DNA of 64,000 nucleotides from UBA5603 sp964501315 (GTDB taxonomy: Bacteria; Bacillota_I; Bacilli_A; Izemoplasmatales; Hujiaoplasmataceae). Below the pieces are notes generated by a model. It was not told the DNA's origin, did not search any database, and saw only the letters and a list, made by a program, of their open reading frames with translations. The DNA is taken from contig CAZCSO010000001.1 of NCBI GenBank assembly GCA_964501315.1, forward strand, positions 114,268-178,267. The letters are read 5' to 3'. Position 1 is the stretch's first letter. Each line of letters begins with the position of its first letter. This document shows positions 51,144 to 58,811 of this stretch, one piece after another. Made by a program: the position numbers and the translations under genes.

Positions 51144-51829
51144 AAGTTTATTATGATTTACACATTCATTCGGTTTTAAGCCCGTGTGCCGATGTGTTAA
51201 TGACGCCAAACAACTTATTGAATATGGCGATGCTTAAAGGCTTAAACCTCATTTCGATTACCGACCACAATAGCCTGAAGCAATATCCAATCTTGATGGA
51301 ATTATCGAAGAGCTATGATTTTATATTAGTACCTGGAGTCGAAATTACCACTCAAGAAGGCATTCATTGCTTGGCTTATTTCAAAACCATTGACGATGCT
51401 TATCAATTCGAAAAAGTGCTCGATCATCACCGCCAACCGCTTCAAACCTATACCGAAGCAGGCGTATGTGACATCGAAGATAACATCATTCGGACGTATT
51501 CGACCATCTCAAGCGAACCGTTGAGCATGACCTTTGATGAACTGTGCAAAGAATTACAAAGTTATGAGCATTTGTTGTTTCTAGCACATCTCGATCGCAA
51601 ACAACCTGCCTCATTGTCAATCTACACCGATTCCAGATTGAATGGTATCGAACTGATGGATATCGCTAACGAAGATTTTATCATGACCTATCATCTCAAA
51701 GAGTACCGTTTGTTATCGAATTCAGATGCACATGATTTGATGCAAATACTGGAAATAGGCGACCATAACGTCCTTGATTTACCAAACCTATCGATCGATG
51801 CGTTTTTCAAGGAGTTCGCTCATGAATGA
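51140..51829 (+). CDS. PHP-domain phosphoesterase
   Basis: This 229-residue protein has the PHP metal motifs: YDLHIHSVLSPCAD at the N-terminus, ITDHNS, VPGVEITTQEGIH and a C-terminal LSNSDAHD. It should hydrolyse a phosphoester with a trinuclear metal site; the substrate is unknown. The recurrent presence of PHP genes in [FeFe]-hydrogenase operons has no settled explanation. Its last 8 bases overlap the next gene. Confidence 0.88.
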   Translation: MKVYYDLHIHSVLSPCADVLMTPNNLLNMAMLKGLNLISITDHNSLKQYPILMELSKSYDFILVPGVEITTQEGIHCLAYFKTIDDAYQFEKVLDHHRQPLQTYTEAGVCDIEDNIIRTYSTISSEPLSMTFDELCKELQSYEHLLFLAHLDRKQPASLSIYTDSRLNGIELMDIANEDFIMTYHLKEYRLLSNSDAHDLMQILEIGDHNVLDLPNLSIDAFFKEFAHE

Positions 51830-52370
51830 CTTGTCGCTTTATCTCTTGGATCTCGTTCAAAATTCTCTATCTGCCAATGCAACAAGAGTCGATATTGTCA
51901 TTGAAGAAGCAATTGAATCGAATCAACTTCGAATGACGATTACCGACAACGGCGACGGGATGGATGAGTTACAACTTAAAAAAACAGTTGATCCATTCTA
52001 TACCACCCGCACATCACGGGCCGTCGGACTCGGCATTCCATTTATCAAAATGGCTTGCGAGCTTGCTGATGGATCATTTGAAATAACGTCTCAAAAAAAC
52101 ATGGGAACAAAACTCATTGCAACCTTTGACTACCATCACATCAATACACCGCCTCTGGGCAACCTTGAAGAAACGGTGTACCCATTGCTAATCCATCCTC
52201 AACTTTCGGAATTAACTTACATGCATGTATATCATCATAAGTCTTTCAAACTTGAAAAAAGCACAATTATGAAACTCTTAGACGGCGTGCCTATGACAGA
52301 AGGTGTCATCATGCAGTATTTAATCACTTATATTAAAGAATCTATAGCACAATTAAGGAGGCTACCATGA
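51822..52370 (+). CDS. Histidine-kinase-like HATPase protein
   Basis: This 182-residue protein has a GHKL domain with N-box LVQNSLSANATRV, G1 ITDNGDGMD, an FYTTRTSRAVGLGIPF G2/ATP-lid and a short C-terminal extension. It resembles the catalytic half of a sensor kinase without sensor or H-box. ATG 51822 follows AAGGAG (51809-51814). Two different HATPase genes in one hydrogenase operon suggest regulation by ATP-dependent partner switching. Confidence 0.85.
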   Translation: MNDLSLYLLDLVQNSLSANATRVDIVIEEAIESNQLRMTITDNGDGMDELQLKKTVDPFYTTRTSRAVGLGIPFIKMACELADGSFEITSQKNMGTKLIATFDYHHINTPPLGNLEETVYPLLIHPQLSELTYMHVYHHKSFKLEKSTIMKLLDGVPMTEGVIMQYLITYIKESIAQLRRLP

Positions 52371-52735
52371 AATCGCTCGAGGATCTAAAGAAACTCCGTG
52401 AGCAAACGATTAAAACCATGGAAATGCGGTATCAAAGCGGAGGTACGCGCATCCAAGTAGGAATGGCAACTTGTGGCATCGCTGCAGGAGCACGTCCGGT
52501 TTTAAATCGATTTTTAGAAGAAATTGCTAACCATCAATTACCCAACATTGTTGTGACTCAAGTCGGCTGTATGGGCGAATGTGCTTTTGAACCCATTGTT
52601 GAAATAATCGATGCGGACGGAACACACACAACCTATGCTAAAGTCAATGAAGCCATCGCTTCAGAAATTGTTGAAAGTCATTTAATCCAACACAAACGGT
52701 TGGAAAAATCCATGCTTTCGACGATTAAAAAGTAG
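52367..52735 (+). CDS. Thioredoxin-like [2Fe-2S] ferredoxin
   Basis: This 122-residue protein carries GMATCGIAAGARPVLNRFLEE and VVTQVGCMGECAFEPIVEI, the cysteine pattern of thioredoxin-like [2Fe-2S] proteins associated with NADH-dependent hydrogenases. It probably transfers electrons to the flavin subunit encoded 8 bases downstream. AAGGAGG supports the start, 4 nt inside the preceding gene. Confidence 0.9.
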   Translation: MKSLEDLKKLREQTIKTMEMRYQSGGTRIQVGMATCGIAAGARPVLNRFLEEIANHQLPNIVVTQVGCMGECAFEPIVEIIDADGTHTTYAKVNEAIASEIVESHLIQHKRLEKSMLSTIKK

Positions 52736-52743
52736 GTGCGAAG

Positions 52744-54561
52744 ATGTTAGAGAGAATGCAAGTATTGATTTGCGGCGGAACCGGTTGTTTAAGTTCGAAA
52801 TCGAAAGACATAAAGCAACAATTCGAAACCGTTTTGCAATCCATGAATTTAAAAGAAGAAGTCGGTTTGGTTATGACCGGTTGTTTTGGCCTTTGTGAAA
52901 AAGGACCCGTCGTCGTTGTCTATCCCGATGAAACGTTTTATTCGCACGTTCAAGTATCCGACGTCGAAGAAATCTGTAAAGAACACCTTTATAAAGGCCG
53001 TCCTGTTGAACGGCTGATTGTTCGTGATCCGATTGATAAACAAAGAGTTAAAAATTTAAGCGAACTAAAATTTTATTCCAAACAACGTCGTATTGCGCTT
53101 CGTAACTGCGGAAACATCAACCCATTGGACATCAACGAATACATTGCCAAAGACGGGTATATGGCACTAGGAAAAGTACTGACAACCATGACGCCAAAAG
53201 AAACCGTTGACGAAATGAAGAAAAGCGGACTCAGAGGTCGTGGCGGCGGGGGATTCCCAACCGGATTAAAATGGGAATTTGCGGCCGCATCCGTCGATAC
53301 TCAAAAGTTTGTCATTTGTAACGCCGATGAAGGCGATCCCGGTGCATTTATGGACCGCGCCGTTTTAGAAGGCGACCCTCACTCCGTTATTGAAGCGATG
53401 GCCATTTGTGGATATGCCATTGGATCAAACCAAGGCTATGTTTATGTCCGTGCTGAATACCCCATCGCCGTAGAACGGTTGCAACATGCTATTAATCAGG
53501 CAAAGGAATTGAACTTAATCGGAAACAACATTTTTGGAACTAAATTCAGTTTCGATCTTGAAATTCGTTTGGGTGCCGGAGCGTTTGTTTGCGGTGAAGA
53601 AACTGCCTTAATCGCTTCAATTGAAGGCAACCGCGGAATGCCTCGATTAAAACCACCGTTCCCAGCTGTAAAAGGGTTGTGGAACCGCCCAACCAACGTC
53701 AATAACGTTGAAACGTTTGCGAATGTACCGGTTGTTTATCTAAAAGGTGCCGACTGGTTTAAATCCATCGGAACTGAAAAATCATCAGGAACCAAAGTAT
53801 TTGCCTTGGGTGGCAAAATTGTTAATACCGGCTTGTTAGAAGTCCCGATGGGCACAACCCTTCGTGAAGTTATATTTGATATCGGCGGTGGCATTCCGAA
53901 CCGTCGTAAATTCAAAGCCGTACAAACCGGGGGACCCTCGGGTGGATGTATTACCGAAAAATCATTGGATACACCGATTGATTTTGATAATTTGATTTCA
54001 TTGGGTTCGATGATGGGTTCGGGCGGTATGATTGTCATGGATGAAGATAACTGCATGGTTGACGTTGCCCGCTTTTACCTTGATTTCACCGTTGACGAAT
54101 CGTGTGGAAAATGCACGCCATGCCGTGAAGGCACACGCCGTATGTTGGATATTTTGAATAAAATATGTGACGGTCAAGGAACCCTAGAAGATTTGGATAC
54201 GCTGGAAGAATTAGGCAATATGATTAAAGATACGTCTCTATGCGGTCTTGGCCAAACAGCGCCAAATCCTGTTCTTTCAACGTTGAAACATTTCCGTGAG
54301 GAATACGTCGAACACGTCGTCAATAAAGTCTGTCGTGCCGGCGTTTGTCGCAACCTGACGAACTACGTCATTTTGGACAACTGTATCGGTTGTACCAAGT
54401 GCGCTAAGAACTGTCCTGTTAATGCAATCAGTGGCGGTATAAAACAAAAACATGTGATTGATCTTGATGTCTGCATTCGTTGCGGTGCTTGTAAGAAAGC
54501 TTGCCCAGTCGGTGCCATCTCGTCAAAACCTGAAGATTGGAGTCGTGAAGTCCGTGGATAA
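52744..54561 (+). CDS. hydB: NADH-binding flavin subunit of [FeFe] hydrogenase (HydB/NuoF)
   Basis: This 605-residue subunit has an N-terminal thioredoxin-like [2Fe-2S] domain (LICGGTGCLSSKSKD, MTGCFGLCEKGP), the FMN/NADH-binding NuoF core (SGLRGRGGGGFPTGLKWEF), an SLBB-type segment, the [4Fe-4S] motif SCGKCTPCREGT, and two C-terminal ferredoxin motifs (CIGCTKCAKNCP and CIRCGACKKACP). In bifurcating HydABC this is where NADH and ferredoxin electrons meet. Its end overlaps hydA by 8 nt. Confidence 0.96.
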   Translation: MLERMQVLICGGTGCLSSKSKDIKQQFETVLQSMNLKEEVGLVMTGCFGLCEKGPVVVVYPDETFYSHVQVSDVEEICKEHLYKGRPVERLIVRDPIDKQRVKNLSELKFYSKQRRIALRNCGNINPLDINEYIAKDGYMALGKVLTTMTPKETVDEMKKSGLRGRGGGGFPTGLKWEFAAASVDTQKFVICNADEGDPGAFMDRAVLEGDPHSVIEAMAICGYAIGSNQGYVYVRAEYPIAVERLQHAINQAKELNLIGNNIFGTKFSFDLEIRLGAGAFVCGEETALIASIEGNRGMPRLKPPFPAVKGLWNRPTNVNNVETFANVPVVYLKGADWFKSIGTEKSSGTKVFALGGKIVNTGLLEVPMGTTLREVIFDIGGGIPNRRKFKAVQTGGPSGGCITEKSLDTPIDFDNLISLGSMMGSGGMIVMDEDNCMVDVARFYLDFTVDESCGKCTPCREGTRRMLDILNKICDGQGTLEDLDTLEELGNMIKDTSLCGLGQTAPNPVLSTLKHFREEYVEHVVNKVCRAGVCRNLTNYVILDNCIGCTKCAKNCPVNAISGGIKQKHVIDLDVCIRCGACKKACPVGAISSKPEDWSREVRG

Positions 54562-56311
54562 ATTAGTGAATATTACCATCAATGGAAAACCCTATGAAGT
54601 CCCTGCTACCGATACCATCTTAAAAGCGGCTGAAAACGCAGGAATTGACATTCCCAGACTGTGTTTCTTAGAAGGCATTCACGAAGAAGGAAACTGCCGC
54701 GTTTGCGTTGTCAAAGTCGAAGGCCAAAAAGGATTGAAACCTTCTTGCCGCACCAAAGTCGCAGAAGGTATGAAAATTGTCTCGGATTCCAAGGAAGTCT
54801 ATGACGCCATTTCGTCCAATCTTGAATTACTTGCGGCCAACCATAAATTTGAATGTTGGAAGTGCTCTCGTGAGAATAATTGCGAATTTTTAGATCTGTT
54901 GCGTCGTTTCTCCGTTGACAACGATTTTGCCAACGAAGAAGTATTCGAAGTTAAAGATAAACTGTTAAACGATACGTCCAATGCCATTGTTATCGATTCT
55001 TCAAAATGCGTGCTTTGCGGACGCTGCGTATCTGCGTGCGAACACTATACCGGTTTAGGTATTTTGAATTTCAATCGTCGTGGATCAAAGACGTTTGTCG
55101 GACCTGCACTTTTCCATAACTTAGACGATGCCGGTTGTATCTATTGCGGTAAGTGCATTCAGTCCTGTCCAACGGGCGCACTTCGTGAGAAAGACGATAT
55201 CAAAGCATTAGAACGTGCCATTCGTGATCCCAAGAAAACGGTCATCTGTCAAGTCGCTCCCGCCGTTCGTGCGGCATTGGGTGAAGAATTTGGTTATCCC
55301 ATCGGCACCAACGTCGAAGGTCAAATGTTTGCGGCACTTCAGGCTTTGGGAATCGATGAAGTCATCGACACCAACTTCACGGCCGATTTGACGATTATGG
55401 AAGAAGGTACCGAATTTATTGATCGGTTAACCAATAACAAACCGCTACCGATGTTCACATCGTGCTCACCGGGTTGGATTAACTATTTAGAACAATACTT
55501 CCCAGAATATATTCCCAACGTTTCTTCTTGTAAATCACCTCAACAAATGGCCGGCGCGTTAATCAAAACGTATTACGCTGAGAAATTAGGCTTAGAACCG
55601 AATGACATCGTATCGGTATCCATCATGCCCTGTGTAGCGAAAAAAGCGGAAGCCAATCGTCCTGAAATGGGCCGCGACGGCTATAAGGACGTTGATATTG
55701 TTCTGACCACGCGTGAAATTGCCCGGTTGATTCGTCATCGTAACATTCCCTTTAGAGATTTAACGCCGATCAAACCATTTGGTGCTTTGGCAACTTATAC
55801 CGGCGCCGCTTCCATTTTTGGAGCGACGGGCGGCGTTATGGAAGCTGCACTCAGAACGGTTACCGAAATCTTAGAAGGTCATTCGACTCCGGTTGAATTT
55901 GAGGATGTTCGTGGTTTGGAAAACATCAAAGAGGCCAGTTATGTAGTCCAAGGACAAACCGTTAACGTCGCTGTCGTTCATGGCGGAAAAGCCATTGGCG
56001 AATTTTTAAATCATTTAAAAACGACGGATAAACAGTATCATTTTGTCGAATTTATGGCATGTACCGGCGGCTGTATCAACGGCGGTGGACAACCCGTCAT
56101 TCCTGCAAAAATTCAAGAAAAGATTGATGTTCGTAAAGAGCGTGCAAAAGTCTTGTATGAAATTGATTCTTCTTCAGAATTCCGCAAGTCGCATCAAAGC
56201 GAAGCGGTCCAAATGGTTTACAAGGAATTTTTACACAAACCCGGTTCGCATGTTGCCCACGAATTATTGCACACGCATTACCACAAACGCGATTACTACA
56301 CCAAATTTTAG
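54554..56311 (+). CDS. hydA: [FeFe] hydrogenase catalytic subunit HydA
   Basis: This 585-residue subunit makes or consumes H2. Domains in order: N-terminal [2Fe-2S] (GNCRVCVVKVEG...KPSC), His-Cys3 [4Fe-4S] (HKFECWKCSRENNC), two [4Fe-4S] clusters (CVLCGRCVSACEH, CIYCGKCIQSCPTGA), and the H-cluster with all three signatures: TSCSPGW, MPCVAKKAEA and EFMACTGGCINGGGQP. This is group A, M3-type. No ATG fits; GTG 54554, 11 bases after GGAG, is preferred over GTG 54545 or 54566. Maturases HydE, HydF and HydG are not in the window. Confidence 0.96.
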   Translation: MDKLVNITINGKPYEVPATDTILKAAENAGIDIPRLCFLEGIHEEGNCRVCVVKVEGQKGLKPSCRTKVAEGMKIVSDSKEVYDAISSNLELLAANHKFECWKCSRENNCEFLDLLRRFSVDNDFANEEVFEVKDKLLNDTSNAIVIDSSKCVLCGRCVSACEHYTGLGILNFNRRGSKTFVGPALFHNLDDAGCIYCGKCIQSCPTGALREKDDIKALERAIRDPKKTVICQVAPAVRAALGEEFGYPIGTNVEGQMFAALQALGIDEVIDTNFTADLTIMEEGTEFIDRLTNNKPLPMFTSCSPGWINYLEQYFPEYIPNVSSCKSPQQMAGALIKTYYAEKLGLEPNDIVSVSIMPCVAKKAEANRPEMGRDGYKDVDIVLTTREIARLIRHRNIPFRDLTPIKPFGALATYTGAASIFGATGGVMEAALRTVTEILEGHSTPVEFEDVRGLENIKEASYVVQGQTVNVAVVHGGKAIGEFLNHLKTTDKQYHFVEFMACTGGCINGGGQPVIPAKIQEKIDVRKERAKVLYEIDSSSEFRKSHQSEAVQMVYKEFLHKPGSHVAHELLHTHYHKRDYYTKF

Positions 56312-56318
56312 ACAGCTT

Positions 56319-56341
56319 GAGGGACAACCAAATTGTCCCTC
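56319..56341 (+). terminator. Hairpin after hydA
   Basis: GAGGGACAA/TTGTCCCTC, a 9-bp perfect stem with a CCAAA loop. The T-run is poor (TTGAATCTTCTT), so it may only attenuate or protect the 3' end. Confidence 0.6.
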
Positions 56342-56366
56342 TTGAATCTTCTTATAGGAGTTATTT

Positions 56367-57287
56367 ATGAAAAAAATCTTTTCAGGAAGTCTTTTACTCA
56401 TCATTTCATTGTTATTGCTCGGCTGTCAAAACCAAGAAGCCTTAACGATTATTGTTCCAGCAGGGTCGCCGGCACTAGCACAGTTGTATATACAAAATCA
56501 ACCCGAAAACTATGATGTCGACGTTGTCAACGGAGCGGATCCCTTGGTTGTGGCTTTCAATGAGACGACACGGTCTTACGACATCATCTTTGCGCCCACG
56601 AACTTGGGTGCGAAATTATACCAGAATTTACCGAATTATCAATTTGCCGGAACCATCAGTTGGGGCAATTATTACTTGATTACCAAAGGAATGGATTTGT
56701 TTACGATGTCGGAACTTTCTGGAAAAGACATCGTCGTATTTGGACAAAATCAAACGTCCGACATCATTATTCAGTATCTTACAAATGAACTTAATCTGTC
56801 GGTGACGATGACCTATGTGGATTCGGTCGCAACTGCCGCTTCGATGTTTATCGCCAACACCGATCTTATCGTGATGGTCGCTGAACCATCCTTGTCGGTC
56901 ATAGAATCCAAGGTTACGGGTATTCAAACAATTGACCTTCAAACGGTTTACGAATCCCTTACCGGATTGGATTCCTATCCGCAAGCGGGCGTATTCGTAT
57001 CGACTGAATTGAGCCGAAGACAAATCAATCGTTTTTTAGATGATTTGGATGAATCGATCCAAAACGTCAACGACGATCCGGTCGCGGCCGGAGAATTAGC
57101 GGAGACGTTAGAACTTGGATTTACCAAAGCGGTGGTAACGGCTGCGATACCCAGAAGCCATTTAGCCTTTACATCAGCGATGGATTCCAAAGCAGCATTA
57201 GAAGCGTATTTTAATCTCATACTCAATCAAAATTCAGCGCTTATCGGCGGAAGCTTGCCTTCAGAGGATTTCTATTACCAACCCTAG
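56367..57287 (+). CDS. ABC transporter substrate-binding lipoprotein (NitT/TauT or ThiY-like)
   Basis: This 306-residue protein has a signal peptide and lipobox (LLLLGC, cysteine at about residue 20) and a type II periplasmic-binding fold of the NMT1/SsuA/ThiY group (LTIIVPAGSPALAQLYI, SYDIIFAPTNLGAKLY, GKDIVVFG). The ligand is unknown. It follows hydA by 55 bases and precedes a matching permease by 9 bases. Confidence 0.86.
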   Translation: MKKIFSGSLLLIISLLLLGCQNQEALTIIVPAGSPALAQLYIQNQPENYDVDVVNGADPLVVAFNETTRSYDIIFAPTNLGAKLYQNLPNYQFAGTISWGNYYLITKGMDLFTMSELSGKDIVVFGQNQTSDIIIQYLTNELNLSVTMTYVDSVATAASMFIANTDLIVMVAEPSLSVIESKVTGIQTIDLQTVYESLTGLDSYPQAGVFVSTELSRRQINRFLDDLDESIQNVNDDPVAAGELAETLELGFTKAVVTAAIPRSHLAFTSAMDSKAALEAYFNLILNQNSALIGGSLPSEDFYYQP

Positions 57288-57296
57288 GAGGTTGTC

Positions 57297-58058
57297 ATGA
57301 AGAACGGACAAAAAACACTGGTTTCAATCTTTGTATTATTTTTGCTTTGGATTTTACTATCGACACTCATGCAAAATGATTTGATCATGCCAACTCCTTG
57401 GGATACGCTTAAAGCCCTAGGGGGTTTGTTCATGACTTCTAAAGGATTAAGTGCGATTGCGATGACGTTGTTTCGGCTCATCGTTTCCTTGTCCATTGCC
57501 ACACTGTTGGGTTTGTCATTAGGGGTTATAACGGGATTAAAACCTCATTTCAAAGCATTTTTTTCTCCCATCGTCAGTGTTTTAAGAACCGTTCCGGTCA
57601 TTTCAATCGTCGTCATTATGTTAATGATTTTCGGGTTTACGCTCACACCGTATCTCATTACGTTTTTAATGATCTTTCCCATCATTTACCAAGGTGTCTC
57701 GGATGCATTGGAATCACTGGATGAAGAATTAATCGATGTTTATCGACTGGAAAATGATGATTGGATCGATGGGTTGAAATATTGTTACTTACCACTGATA
57801 CAAACATCCATTAAAACCGCTCTTTTACAATCGGCGGGATTGGGAATAAAAGTTTTGGTTATGGCAGAATACCTAGCACAAACAAAAACATCAATTGGCA
57901 ACGCGCTCTACCTTGCTAAAGTCAATTTGGATTATGCGAGCGTCTTTGCTTGGACGCTGCTGCTAATTGGGTTGGCCATGGTCATCGAATGGTTGATCCG
58001 TGATCGTACGCAATCATTTAAAACGAAGATTCAAAAAAACCGATACAGTCGTGAATAA
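57297..58058 (+). CDS. ABC transporter permease (NitT/TauT type)
   Basis: This 253-residue permease has six spans and the BPD-transport EAA-like loop (ENDDWIDGLKYCYLPLIQTSI, shown by key residues ending in a P-L-I). LRTVPVISIVVIM fits the SsuC/TauC branch. No ATP-binding gene follows, so the ATPase must be shared or encoded elsewhere. Confidence 0.85.
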   Translation: MKNGQKTLVSIFVLFLLWILLSTLMQNDLIMPTPWDTLKALGGLFMTSKGLSAIAMTLFRLIVSLSIATLLGLSLGVITGLKPHFKAFFSPIVSVLRTVPVISIVVIMLMIFGFTLTPYLITFLMIFPIIYQGVSDALESLDEELIDVYRLENDDWIDGLKYCYLPLIQTSIKTALLQSAGLGIKVLVMAEYLAQTKTSIGNALYLAKVNLDYASVFAWTLLLIGLAMVIEWLIRDRTQSFKTKIQKNRYSRE

Positions 58059-58073
58059 CATTTTTTAAGATGG

Positions 58074-58102
58074 TTGATAATTCCCACTAAATAGAGTAAA
58101 AT
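58074..58102 (+). promoter_or_regulatory. Promoter of the PH-like membrane gene
   Basis: TTGATA (58074-58079), 17-base spacer, TAAAAT (58097-58102). Confidence 0.72.
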
Positions 58103-58134
58103 ACAAAGTAAGAATGGTTTTGGGAGTGATTCCG

Positions 58135-58674
58135 ATGAAAATGAGGATCCAAAAGAACATTGTCTTGCAACAAAATGAGAAAATCTTGCGTGATTATCAT
58201 GATATGAAAGCAAGAAACACATTTTGTTCGATGTTAGTGACGAATAAGCGTCTTGTCATTTTCACATTTGGTCGCGTTCTTCATAAAGGTAAAAAAGTAA
58301 AACGCAAAGTCATGAATGAGTTGGATTTGCGTTCCATCCATCGCTTTGAACATTACTTAGAATACGCTCGCGGAACCGGTCTCCGTCATTTCTTTGGCTT
58401 TTTACTGGTAGTTTTATTCGCCGCTGTAGGGTATGGGGTCTATTCAGGCTTGTTATTTGATTATCTGGCCGTAGTTGAACCCTATCGACTCTATCTGTTT
58501 GGTGGAAGTGGCGTCTTGATTGCGCTTGGGCTTGTTTTACTATTCACCAGTAGAAAGTTTTTAGCGGTCACGATTAAATCGGGATTTGAAGAAAAAATAT
58601 CGCTTCAATTCATTCCCAACAAACGCAATGAAGAAGCTATTAAATACATTGCTGGACAAGTACATGTAGCCTAA
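58135..58674 (+). CDS. Membrane protein with PH-like domain, unknown
   Basis: This 179-residue protein has an N-terminal beta-rich domain (MLVTNKRLVIFTFGR, a common bacterial PH-like motif), two spans (about 87-108 and 120-142), and a second short beta segment (FLAVTIKSGFEEKISLQFIP). The frame is open from 58114, but ATG 58135 follows GGGAG. The function is unknown. Confidence 0.75.
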   Translation: MKMRIQKNIVLQQNEKILRDYHDMKARNTFCSMLVTNKRLVIFTFGRVLHKGKKVKRKVMNELDLRSIHRFEHYLEYARGTGLRHFFGFLLVVLFAAVGYGVYSGLLFDYLAVVEPYRLYLFGGSGVLIALGLVLLFTSRKFLAVTIKSGFEEKISLQFIPNKRNEEAIKYIAGQVHVA

Positions 58675-58697
58675 TTAACAATTAATCGATTAAGAAT

Positions 58698-58722
58698 AAA
58701 ACATCTTCGGATGTTTTTCTTT
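58698..58722 (+). terminator. Terminator
   Basis: AAAACATC/GATGTTTT hairpin with a stable TTCG tetraloop and T-run. Confidence 0.88.
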
Positions 58723-58752
58723 TTTATTCGTCTTTTTTGTTTAGCCCGCTCG

Positions 58753-58761
58753 TGTTATAAT
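58753..58761 (+). promoter_or_regulatory. Extended -10 promoter of the GPH/MFS gene
   Basis: TGTTATAAT, an extended -10 box, about 50 bases ahead of the ATG; the -35 is poor. Confidence 0.5.
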
Positions 58762-58811
58762 TGTTTTAACTGCGATTGAACGCAAATGATTCTTAAAATA
58801 AGGAGACTGTT

